Below, piece by piece: positions 1 through 5,855 of a DNA stretch of 6,833 bases. A program made the position numbers and the translations under genes. The notes under the pieces were generated by a model. That model was given only the letters and a program-made list of their open reading frames with translations. It did no database searches and was not told where the DNA came from. The DNA lies in assembly GCA_021798655.1 (NCBI GenBank), contig JAJZFE010000308.1:1-6833 (forward strand), given 5' to 3'. Numbering within the stretch: the first letter of the stretch is position 1; every line of letters begins with the position of its first letter. This stretch comes from Acidobacteriota bacterium. Lineage in GTDB: Bacteria > Acidobacteriota > Terriglobia > Terriglobales > Acidobacteriaceae.

Positions 1-338
1 TCATCGCCGCCGACGCCAACGTTCCCCTCACCGCGCCCCAGCAGTCCGCGCCCATCTACAACTACCAACCCCGGCAACACCACACCAACTGGTTCGGCCT
101 CATCTTCTTCATCATCTTCATCCTGCTCATGTTCCGCGGCGGCGGAGGAGGCGGAGGCTGGCTCTGGTTCCTGCTCGGCAGCATGATGGGTGGCGGATTT
201 GGCGGGCGCGGCGGCGGATTTGGCGGCGGTGGCGGTGGATTCGACGGTGGCGGCGGAGATGGTGGCGGTGGCGGCGGAGACTTCGGCGGAGGATTCGGTG
301 GCAGCTCCGGCGGTGGCGGCGCCAGCGGCGACTGGTAA
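1..338 (+). CDS. TPM-domain (YgcG-like) membrane protein, C-terminal part only
   Basis: This reading frame is open from the left edge (first full codon at base 3) and stops with TAA at 336-338, so only the last 111 residues are present. What is visible: a polar linker with Gln, Pro and Tyr, one hydrophobic segment around bases 102-133 (core WFGLIFFIIF), a second short hydrophobic patch (WLWFLLGSMM), and then a tail that is almost all glycine with scattered Phe and Asp, ending GASGDW. A transmembrane helix followed by a Gly-rich tail ending near Ser/Gly-x-Trp is typical of the C-terminus of TPM-domain proteins of the YgcG type, whose N-terminal TPM domain lies outside the membrane. That domain would be upstream of this window, so the family call rests on the tail and on the lemA gene 69 nt downstream, a frequent partner. 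Any other Gly-rich membrane protein is a weaker alternative. The function of this family is poorly defined. Confidence 0.72.
   Translation, partial: IAADANVPLTAPQQSAPIYNYQPRQHHTNWFGLIFFIIFILLMFRGGGGGGGWLWFLLGSMMGGGFGGRGGGFGGGGGGFDGGGGDGGGGGGDFGGGFGGSSGGGGASGDW
184..333 (+). repeat. GGC/GGT/GGA glycine-codon low-complexity repeat
   Basis: An irregular run of GGC, GGT and GGA triplets, broken by TTC/TTT (Phe), GAC/GAT (Asp) and a few Ser, Ala or Arg codons, encodes the glycine-rich tail of the TPM-like protein. It is coding low-complexity sequence and not a separate element. The mixing of synonymous Gly codons argues for selection on the protein composition rather than a recent pure triplet expansion. 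The long proline-rich frame on the opposite strand here is its by-product. Confidence 0.7.
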
Positions 339-407
339 TGATTTAATCTCAACAGGCATCGAGGCTAGCACCAGATGAACACGATAGACGCGAAAGGGAA
401 TACATCG

Positions 408-992
408 ATGAAGGCTCTTTGGGTAGTGCTCGGAGTATTAGGCTTGCTGCTGGTGGTCGTGCTCCTGGGCTTCGGCAGCTATGTTTCTGCCAAAAATCAG
501 ATGGTCCAGCTCAACGAGGATGTCGACCAGACCTACTCGCAGGTGGACATCGTGCAGCAGCGCCGCCTGGACCTCATCCCCAACCTCGTAGCCAGCGTCA
601 AGGGCTACATGGGCGAAGAGGAAACGGTTCTCACCAACATCGCGAACGCCCGAGCCGGCGTGCTTGCCGCCTCTTCCAGTCGCGCCAGCAGCATCCAGGC
701 CAACACCCATCTCGATGCCGCGCTCATTCCGCTCTACCGCCTGCAGGAGCAGTATCCCGACCTCAAGGGCAACGAGCAGTTCATGCGTCTCGAAGACGAG
801 TTGTCCGGCACCGAGAACCGCATCGCAGTCGAGCGCATGCGCTATAACAAAGCTCTCGAGGCCTACAACGTCTACATCCGTCAGTTTCCCAACAGCATCT
901 GGGCGAACATGGCCGGCTTCCACTATCGCGACGAGTACTTCAAGGGCAATCCCGCCAACAGCGTCGCACCCACCGTAGACTTCGGCAAATAA
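408..992 (+). CDS. lemA: LemA family membrane protein
   Basis: A 194-residue LemA-family protein, a conserved bacterial membrane protein of unsettled biochemical role. Residues 3-26 form one strongly hydrophobic N-terminal helix, and the rest is a helical domain. Family signatures are clear: SQVDIVQQRRLDLIPNLV at about 44-61 followed by VKGY (64-67), the YPDLKGNEQF segment at 116-125, ELSGTENRIA at 131-140, RYNKALEAYN at 145-154, and the QFPNSIWANMAGF region near 159-171. The length fits the family. I chose ATG 408 because it begins directly before the membrane helix and has GAAAGGG about 9 nt upstream. An in-frame ATG at 375 would add 11 polar residues and has only a weaker GAGG upstream. 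The gene follows the TPM-like gene by 69 nt in the same direction, so the two are probably co-transcribed. Function beyond a role at the cell envelope cannot be read from the sequence. Confidence 0.95.
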   Translation: MKALWVVLGVLGLLLVVVLLGFGSYVSAKNQMVQLNEDVDQTYSQVDIVQQRRLDLIPNLVASVKGYMGEEETVLTNIANARAGVLAASSSRASSIQANTHLDAALIPLYRLQEQYPDLKGNEQFMRLEDELSGTENRIAVERMRYNKALEAYNVYIRQFPNSIWANMAGFHYRDEYFKGNPANSVAPTVDFGK

Positions 993-1003
993 TCCGAGCA
1001 CGA

Positions 1004-1035
1004 GCAACGGCCGATCCCCCACAATCGGCCGTTGC
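1004..1035. terminator. Perfect 12-bp hairpin between convergent lemA and pnp
   Basis: The arms at 1004-1015 and 1024-1035 (GCAACGGCCGAT and its exact complement) enclose an 8-nt C-rich loop. It lies 11 nt after the lemA stop and 24 nt before the end of the opposing purine nucleoside phosphorylase gene, the usual place for a bidirectional terminator. There is no T-run on either side, so it is not a canonical intrinsic terminator. It could work with Rho, act as a 3'-end stabiliser, or serve both transcripts. The pairing is seen directly; the role is inferred from position. Confidence 0.55.
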
Positions 1036-1059
1036 GACAAACTCAGTTCTTCCGGTAGC

Positions 1060-1953
1060 TCATCCGCGCGCCTCGCAGTCATCCTTCGTCCTGGCATCCT
1101 GGGCTGTAGCTGCCGCCACCTGCGGCACCAGCGCCTTCACCAGCGAAGTAAACTGCGCCTCCACCCGCCGTCCCATCTCCATCACCTCGGCATGATTGAT
1201 CGCCTGATCCATCACGCCCGCAGCCATATTGGTCACCAGCGAAATCCCCAGCACCTCAATCCCCATATGCCGGGCCACGATCACCTCATGCACCGTGCTC
1301 ATGCCCACCAGGTCGGCACCCAGCACGCGAAACGCGCGTATCTCCGCCGGCGTCTCATAGCTCGGTCCCAGAACCGCCAGGTACACGCCCTCCGGCAGCG
1401 GAATCCCCTGCCGCTCGGCCTCCGCATGCGCCAGCTTCCGCAGCTTCGGCGAGTAAGCATCGCTCATATCGAAGAATCTCTGTCCCGTGCCCTTGCGCAG
1501 CCCGAACCTCGGCTCATTTCGTCCCAGCGCCGCATTCGTTCCCGTTAAATTAATATGGTCGCTGATGGCCACCAGCGCTCCCTCGCCATAGCTCTTATTA
1601 ATTCCGCCCGCAGCATTGGTCACCATCACCGCCGTACATCCCAGCAGCCCCAGCACCCGCATCGGGAAGGTCACCTCGTTCATCGAGTAGCCTTCATACG
1701 CATGCACGCGTCCCTGCATCACCACCACGTTCACGCCGCCCATCGTCCCCAGCACCAGCCGGCCGCTGTGCCCCTCCACGGTCGACACCGGCCACCCCGG
1801 AATCTCCCCATAATCGATCGTCGTCGCTGCTTCCACCTGCGTCGCAAAGTTTCCCAGCCCCGACCCCAGAATGATCGCCAGCCTCGGCTCTGCCCGATGC
1901 ATCGAGCGAACATATGCCGCGGCAGCAAGCGCGCGCGTGTAATGGTCCGTCAT
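1060..1953 (-). CDS. punA: Purine nucleoside phosphorylase (trimeric type)
   Basis: Cytosolic purine nucleoside phosphorylase (EC 2.4.2.1), 297 residues. It splits (deoxy)inosine and (deoxy)guanosine with phosphate into base plus (deoxy)ribose-1-phosphate. Motifs of the low-molecular-mass trimeric family appear in order: phosphate-binding GSGLG at 30-34, GHSGRL at 61-66, GRVHAYEGY at 81-89, TNAAGG at 112-117, GPSYETPAE at 196-204, GMSTVHEVIVARH at 217-229 and SLVTNMAAG at 238-246. Glu200 and Asn242 correspond to human Glu201 and Asn243, which bind the 6-oxopurine ring, so a preference for inosine/guanosine over adenosine is expected. His254 fits the conserved ribose-site histidine. The last 20 or so residues are a polar tail slightly longer than usual. 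The start is supported by GGGAG about 6 nt upstream. It lies 13 nt downstream of the nucleoside transporter stop, so the two almost certainly share a transcript. A methylthioadenosine phosphorylase is unlikely given the Glu/Asn pair. Confidence 0.95.
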   Translation of the reverse strand: MTDHYTRALAAAAYVRSMHRAEPRLAIILGSGLGNFATQVEAATTIDYGEIPGWPVSTVEGHSGRLVLGTMGGVNVVVMQGRVHAYEGYSMNEVTFPMRVLGLLGCTAVMVTNAAGGINKSYGEGALVAISDHINLTGTNAALGRNEPRFGLRKGTGQRFFDMSDAYSPKLRKLAHAEAERQGIPLPEGVYLAVLGPSYETPAEIRAFRVLGADLVGMSTVHEVIVARHMGIEVLGISLVTNMAAGVMDQAINHAEVMEMGRRVEAQFTSLVKALVPQVAAATAQDARTKDDCEARG

Positions 1954-1966
1954 CCTTGCTCCCTCT

Positions 1967-3244
1967 CTACTTAATCAGCATGCTCACAATACTCGCTGAC
2001 ATCAGATTTGCCATCGTACCCGCCAGCATCGCTCGCACTCCCAACTGGGCCAGGTCATTCCGCCTGTTCGGGACCAGCGCCCCAATGCCGCCAATCTGCA
2101 TTCCAATCGATCCCACATTCGCAAACCCGCACAGCGCAAACGTTGCAATCGAAAACGTGCGCGGCGTCAGCGCGTCCTTCAGCTTGCCCAACTCATTGAA
2201 CGCCAGGAACTCATTGATGATCGTCCTTGTCCCCAGCAGATTTCCAATCACCTTGCACTCCCTCCACGGTATCCCGATCAGCCAGGCCACCGGCGCTCCC
2301 ACCACGCCCAGCACATTGTTCAGCGAGTGAGGGAAGGGAATATGCCCATGCGCCCACACAAAGTTCGAGATCCCCATCATCACCGCGTTCACCAGTCCCA
2401 CCAGCGCCACGAACGCAATCAGCATGATCGCTACATTGAACGCCAGTTGTCCGCCATCGATGGTTCCGCGCGCAATCGCCCCCACAAAATTCTCATCTTT
2501 GTGCTCTTCATTTGGCGGCATCTTCACCGTGCCTGCCGTAGCCGGAACCTCGGTCTCCGGCACCAGCATCTTCGCCACCAGAATCGTTCCCGGTGCGGTC
2601 ATAATCACGGCCGACAGCAGATCCTTCGCATTGATCCCGAACAAAATATAAGCGGCCATAATTCCACCCGACACATGCGCCATCCCCGACGTCATGATCG
2701 TCATCAGCTCGCTCCGCGTTGCCCCGGATAGAAATGGCCGGATCGTCAGCGGAGCCTCCGTCTGTCCCATAAAGATTGACGCCGCCACATTCGTCGACTC
2801 CGCGCCCGATGTCCCCATCGTCCACTGCATCACCCACGCAACGGCTCGAATAATCTGCTGCATCAGCCCAATGTGGTACAGAATCGCGAAGAACGCACTC
2901 ACAAAGATGATCGTCGGCAGCACCGCAAACGCGAACACGCTGAGCGGATTGCTCGGGATGCCCAGGTACCCGAACACCAGCCCAGACCCGTCGGCCGCAT
3001 GCCCCAGCAGCCCTGTAATCACTGCCGAAGTCGAACTGAGAATCGTCTGCCCGTAGTTCCACTTGATCACCCCAAAAGCGAACACGATCTGTAGCCCCAG
3101 CCCCCACGCCACCGTCTTCCATCGAATCGCTCGCCGGTTGGTCGAGAACCCATAGGCCAGGCCAATGAAGACAAGAAGTCCGAGCAGTCCAGTAAATCGT
3201 CCCAAAGGCGAGCTCCGGTAGTACAGGCTGAAAACATACACCAT
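1967..3244 (-). CDS. nupC: Concentrative nucleoside transporter (CNT/NupC family)
   Basis: An inner-membrane nucleoside importer of 425 residues, close to the usual 400-420 for bacterial members, which couple uptake to Na+ or H+. The protein is mostly hydrophobic helices, with a polar loop near 236-255. The substrate-site motifs match the Vibrio cholerae CNT structure: GQTE at 160-163 (GQTEAPL), Glu345 in NEF at 344-346, and Asn376 and Ser379 in the ALCGFANVGSI segment, corresponding to its GQTE, Glu332, Asn368 and Ser371. The C-terminal PNRRNDLAQLGVRAMLAGT segment (392-410) is also typical. Coupling ion and purine/pyrimidine preference cannot be decided from this. The start is uncertain: the ATG at 3244 has no clear Shine-Dalgarno, and the family similarity begins only near RFTGLLG at residue 16. 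It is the first gene of a pair with the phosphorylase. Gene symbol by family; orthology to E. coli nupC is not proven. Confidence 0.93.
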   Translation of the reverse strand: MVYVFSLYYRSSPLGRFTGLLGLLVFIGLAYGFSTNRRAIRWKTVAWGLGLQIVFAFGVIKWNYGQTILSSTSAVITGLLGHAADGSGLVFGYLGIPSNPLSVFAFAVLPTIIFVSAFFAILYHIGLMQQIIRAVAWVMQWTMGTSGAESTNVAASIFMGQTEAPLTIRPFLSGATRSELMTIMTSGMAHVSGGIMAAYILFGINAKDLLSAVIMTAPGTILVAKMLVPETEVPATAGTVKMPPNEEHKDENFVGAIARGTIDGGQLAFNVAIMLIAFVALVGLVNAVMMGISNFVWAHGHIPFPHSLNNVLGVVGAPVAWLIGIPWRECKVIGNLLGTRTIINEFLAFNELGKLKDALTPRTFSIATFALCGFANVGSIGMQIGGIGALVPNRRNDLAQLGVRAMLAGTMANLMSASIVSMLIK

Positions 3245-3330
3245 GTGAAAGGCGCGTATCGGCAGTGTAACGATTCATGCCACGCGGAGCCAGCGCCTGC
3301 TGCGAAACCGATGCGTCTCCACCCCGCATC

Positions 3331-3358
3331 ACTGACCACCCACCGCGCATGGTATACT
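3331..3358 (+). promoter_or_regulatory. Candidate extended -10 promoter for the cold-shock gene
   Basis: The -10 hexamer TATACT (3353-3358) is preceded by TGG at 3350-3352, giving the TGn extended -10 motif. A weak -35-like ACTGAC (3331-3336) sits 16 bp upstream. Transcription would start near 3365, leaving a leader of about 107 nt before the csp ATG. Long leaders are typical of cold-shock genes. The motif is seen directly; activity is inferred. Confidence 0.5.
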
Positions 3359-3399
3359 ATCTTTGGTCGTCGAATACGATTGGTCTTCTTGCTAGTTGC

Positions 3400-3411
3400 A
3401 GCTGTACAGCT
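3400..3411. promoter_or_regulatory. Perfect 12-bp palindrome in the csp leader
   Basis: AGCTGTACAGCT is its own reverse complement. It lies between the transporter and csp start codons, about 35 nt downstream of the predicted csp transcription start. It could be a binding site for a dimeric repressor serving either gene, or could form an RNA stem in the leader. It is a single copy, so chance remains possible. Confidence 0.3.
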
Positions 3412-3471
3412 TACTCGCAAATAAACCAACATTGCGTTCAGCGGTACATTGCTTCAAGAGGAACAAGAATA

Positions 3472-3672
3472 ATGGAACAGGGAACAGTGAAATGGTTTAA
3501 CGATGCCAAGGGCTTCGGATTTGTCAGCCGTGAGAATGGCGACGACGTGTTCGTGCATCACTCCGCCATCCAGAGCAACGGCTTCCGTTCGCTTCAGGAA
3601 GGTCAGCGCGTTCAGTTCAACGTGGTCAAGGGACCCAAGGGCTGGCAGGCTGAGAACGTTCAGGCTCTGTAA
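3472..3672 (+). CDS. Cold-shock protein, CspA family
   Basis: A 66-residue single cold-shock domain protein, the standard length for the family. These cytoplasmic proteins bind single-stranded RNA and DNA and act as RNA chaperones. The start [10 protein letters not shown] is classic; the RNP1 motif KGFGFVSR is at 13-20 and the RNP2 motif VFVHH at 26-30, with the aromatic nucleic-acid-binding residues Trp8, Phe15, Phe17, Phe27 and His29 present. The start is supported by AAGAGGAA at 3456-3463 with about 10 nt spacing; a longer frame reaching back to 3277 has no family similarity in its extra part and runs through the promoter. The gene appears to be its own unit, with an extended -10 promoter and long leader upstream and a strong terminator just after the stop. 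Whether it is cold-inducible or constitutive (many paralogues are) cannot be told from the coding sequence. Confidence 0.97.
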   Translation: MEQGTVKWFNDAKGFGFVSRENGDDVFVHHSAIQSNGFRSLQEGQRVQFNVVKGPKGWQAENVQAL

Positions 3673-3687
3673 GAGATCTTCAGCAGG

Positions 3688-3728
3688 GTGAAGGGGCGGT
3701 TCGCAATGAACCGCCCCTTTCACTTTTT
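3688..3728 (+). terminator. Intrinsic terminator after the cold-shock gene
   Basis: The left arm at 3688-3702 and right arm at 3708-3723 pair over 15 bp with one bulged base. The core GGGGCGGTTC/GAACCGCCCC is perfect, the loop is GCAAT, and TTTTT follows at 3724-3728. It starts 15 nt after the csp stop. This is a textbook Rho-independent terminator and separates csp from the hypothetical gene downstream. Confidence 0.93.
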
Positions 3729-3879
3729 GCGTGCATCGCCATTCGCACACGCAGCTCCCCGCGTGGATGCATAGCTCCCCCGCCAATCGTAACGAACACC
3801 CTCAATACTCCTGCCCTGCACCGGATCGCATCTCCGGCCGGCAGCTACCCTTGCAGTCCCAACGGACTCTGGAGCTTCC

Positions 3880-4302
3880 ATGTCCACTTCCCCCAACGTC
3901 GAAAGCAAGTACCAACTCAAGAGCATTCACGCTGAGATCGACCTCTATGACCGTCGCCTCGCGCATCTGCTCAAGTACGACGTCTTTGAGACCGAGGCTG
4001 CGCGCGCCGCAGCCACCCGCAAGCTCACCCTCAAGCGCGACCCCCTCGCCGAGACCGCCAGGCGCCTCGTCGCTGAAGGCGTCGAGTACAAGGAGAGTGA
4101 ACTCCCCCGCTCCTTCCGCCCCGAGGGCGTTCCCGCTCCCGTCGAAGCCAAACAGCCAGAGCCCGAATCCGCTCCCGCCGCCCTCCATAACGCGGCTGAG
4201 AACCGTTCCACTCGCCGCCAGGGCTCGCCCTTCGCCGGCACATCCCTTGACTGGGAAAAGTCCGTCCAGCACTACATGCAGAACAAGGCCGCAAAAGCCT
4301 AG
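3880..4302 (+). CDS. Conserved-looking hypothetical protein, 140 residues
   Basis: No family with a known function is recognised. GGAG at 3871-3874 lies 5 nt before the ATG, which supports this start; a small perfect hairpin (AGTCC-CAAC-GGACT, 3855-3868) lies directly upstream of that site. The protein has no signal peptide or membrane segment. Residues 8-65 are charged and probably helical (HAEIDLYDRRLAHLLKYDVF, then Ala/Arg-rich). Residues 80-105 are Pro/Ala/Glu-rich and probably a disordered linker. The C-terminus ends in a short amphipathic stretch (SLDWEKSVQHYMQNKAAKA). From memory it resembles small hypothetical proteins of Acidobacteriota. Codon use favours C in the third position like its neighbours, which supports real coding. 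It stands after the csp terminator and faces the end of the pyrimidine phosphorylase gene, so it is probably transcribed alone; no good promoter was found. Confidence 0.75.
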   Translation: MSTSPNVESKYQLKSIHAEIDLYDRRLAHLLKYDVFETEAARAAATRKLTLKRDPLAETARRLVAEGVEYKESELPRSFRPEGVPAPVEAKQPEPESAPAALHNAAENRSTRRQGSPFAGTSLDWEKSVQHYMQNKAAKA

Positions 4303-4412
4303 CTCCGCTTCAGGCTCCAAACGGTCTCCTCGCGTCCTGCTCTTTCGCCCGAGCCGAACCGTTCCATCATCCGCGCCATAGAGATGCACGCAGTGTAGCC
4401 GCGCAAGCCGCT

Positions 4413-5855
4413 CTATCTCGCTGGGAGTTGGGTACTCTCTCCGCGCACCACCTCGCGCACCAGCGGCAGTCGCTCTGGCCTCACGTCTCCGATCCGCACC
4501 GTAGCTTCCATCATCCGGTACGGCTCCGCTAGCCGCGCCTCATCCGCGCTGAACAGCGTAAACAGCGGCTGCCCCGCCTCCACCCAATCCCCGATCTTTG
4601 CGTGCGACTCAATCCCCGCATGCGCACTCACCGGATCCCCCGGCCGCTCCCTCCCCGCACCCAGCCGCTGCACGGCCCACCCCACTTCCTTGCAGTTCAT
4701 CCCCGCCAGAAACCCCGCGCGCGAAGCGCGCAGCACCCGCGTTGCCGTCGGCCGATGAAATGCCGCAGGATACTCAAACACGCTCGTATCCCCGCCCTGC
4801 GCGGCAACGATCTTCAGCCAGGCCGCATACGCCTCCCCCGACCGCAGGACCTCATCGGCAACCTTTGCTCCCTCCTCCGGAGACCCCGCCCGTCCCGCCA
4901 AATATAGCCCCCACCCGCTCAGCGTATTCGACAGCTCAATCAAATCCGCCGACATCGGATGCCGCACGCCCTTCATAATCTCCACACACTCCCACACCTC
5001 CACCCAGTTCCCCGAGAACCGTCCCAGCGGCTCATCCATCGCCGTCAGCAGCGCAACGGTCTTGGTCCCCGCAGCCTCGCCGGTAGACACCATCAGCTCC
5101 GCCAGGTACCGCGACCGCTCCAGCGTCGGCATAAACGCCCCCGACCCCACCTTCACATCCAGCACCAGCCCCCTCAGGTCCTCGGCCAGCTTCTTGCTCA
5201 TGATGCTCGCGCAGATCAGCACTGGAGACTCCACCGTCCCCGTATGGTCCCGCATGCCGTACAAAATCCGATCCGCCGGCACCAGCCGTGGCGTCTGCCC
5301 CACCAGGGCCGCATGGCACTCCCGCAGAACCTCGCCCATCCGCACCATGGACAGCTGCGAATCGAATCCAGGAATCGTCTCCAGCTTATCCAAAGTTCCG
5401 CCCGTATGGCCCAGCGACCGTCCGGAGATCATCGGCACCGACACACTCGTCCCGCCGTCCATCCCCACCGCGGCCCACACCGGCGCAATCAGCAGCGAGC
5501 TCTTATCCCCCACCCCGCCAGTCGAGTGCTTATCCACCGTAAACGCCTTCGCCCCCGAAGCCGCCAGCACCGCTGCATCGAACGTCTCTCCAGAAAACCG
5601 CATCGCTCGGGTCAAATCCCCCAACTCCCGCAGCGTCAGCCCGCGTTGAAACACGGCCATCAGAAACGCCCCAATCTGCGCATCTGAAATATCTTCGCTG
5701 CCGCCTCCAATCGCCTCGACGCCGGGCCCATCGCCCGCTGCGGTCCTCAGCTTGAGTTCCCCATTGCGCACCACCGCCTGCACCACAAACTCTATCTCCG
5801 CAGTCGACAGCTCCCCGCCATCCCGCTTCTTCAGCAAAATATCAATCGCGTGCAT
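4413..5855 (-). CDS. deoA: Thymidine / pyrimidine-nucleoside phosphorylase
   Basis: A cytosolic phosphorylase of 480 residues that cleaves thymidine, deoxyuridine and possibly uridine into base plus (deoxy)ribose-1-phosphate. The family signature is intact: KHSTGGVGD at 109-117, SGRSLGHTGGTLDKLE at 144-159, Arg202 in GMRDHTGTV, Ser217 and Lys221 in CASIMSKKLAE, and VKVGSGAFMP at 234-243. His110, Arg202, Ser217 and Lys221 match E. coli DeoA His85, Arg171, Ser186 and Lys190. The C-terminal third (about 380-470) is the small domain. The enzyme is about 40 residues longer than the usual 433-440, partly from an in-frame insertion at about residues 33-54, in the N-terminal helical domain. AGGAG lies 9 nt before the start and inside the end of cdd, which it overlaps by 14 nt, so translation is probably coupled. 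DeoA (thymidine) and Pdp (broad) cannot be separated by eye; no uridine phosphorylase is nearby. Confidence 0.94.
   Translation of the reverse strand: MHAIDILLKKRDGGELSTAEIEFVVQAVVRNGELKLRTAAGDGPGVEAIGGGSEDISDAQIGAFLMAVFQRGLTLRELGDLTRAMRFSGETFDAAVLAASGAKAFTVDKHSTGGVGDKSSLLIAPVWAAVGMDGGTSVSVPMISGRSLGHTGGTLDKLETIPGFDSQLSMVRMGEVLRECHAALVGQTPRLVPADRILYGMRDHTGTVESPVLICASIMSKKLAEDLRGLVLDVKVGSGAFMPTLERSRYLAELMVSTGEAAGTKTVALLTAMDEPLGRFSGNWVEVWECVEIMKGVRHPMSADLIELSNTLSGWGLYLAGRAGSPEEGAKVADEVLRSGEAYAAWLKIVAAQGGDTSVFEYPAAFHRPTATRVLRASRAGFLAGMNCKEVGWAVQRLGAGRERPGDPVSAHAGIESHAKIGDWVEAGQPLFTLFSADEARLAEPYRMMEATVRIGDVRPERLPLVREVVRGESTQLPAR

Noticed and set aside
62..352. Proline-rich frame on the minus strand opposite the glycine tail
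   Set aside because: GGN codons read in reverse give CCN proline codons, so this is a mirror of the Gly-rich coding repeat.
375..407. Upstream in-frame ATG for lemA adding 11 residues
   Set aside because: The extra residues are polar and precede what should be the N-terminal membrane helix; the ATG at 408 has the better ribosome site (GAAAGGG) and matches the usual family start.
438..1097. 219-residue open frame antisense to lemA
   Set aside because: It is a codon-bias shadow of lemA, runs through the convergent hairpin and the end of the phosphorylase gene, and shows no recognisable domain.
1282..1296. His in GMSTVHEV of the purine phosphorylase, where human PNP has Pro
   Set aside because: As I recall it, bacterial trimeric phosphorylases such as the Mycobacterium tuberculosis enzyme also read STVHE, so this is normal variation.
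2508..3350. 280-residue minus-strand frame overlapping the transporter
   Set aside because: It is another frame of the same strand as the transporter gene; the transporter frame has all CNT motifs, while this one has odd composition and no family features.
3673..3879. Search for a promoter of the hypothetical gene (AATACT near 3803)
   Set aside because: No partner -35 at proper spacing and no extended -10; apart from the csp terminator and the small hairpin before the ribosome site, nothing in this gap can be supported.
4303..4412. Possible terminator between the hypothetical gene and the phosphorylase gene (AACGGT...ACCGTT and smaller pairs)
   Set aside because: The matching arms are only 4-6 bp and far apart, with no T-run; too weak to call.
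4959..5687. 242-residue plus-strand frame antisense to the pyrimidine phosphorylase
   Set aside because: Arg/His/Pro/Gln-rich composition typical of the reverse reading of a high-GC gene; no motif and no convincing ribosome site.
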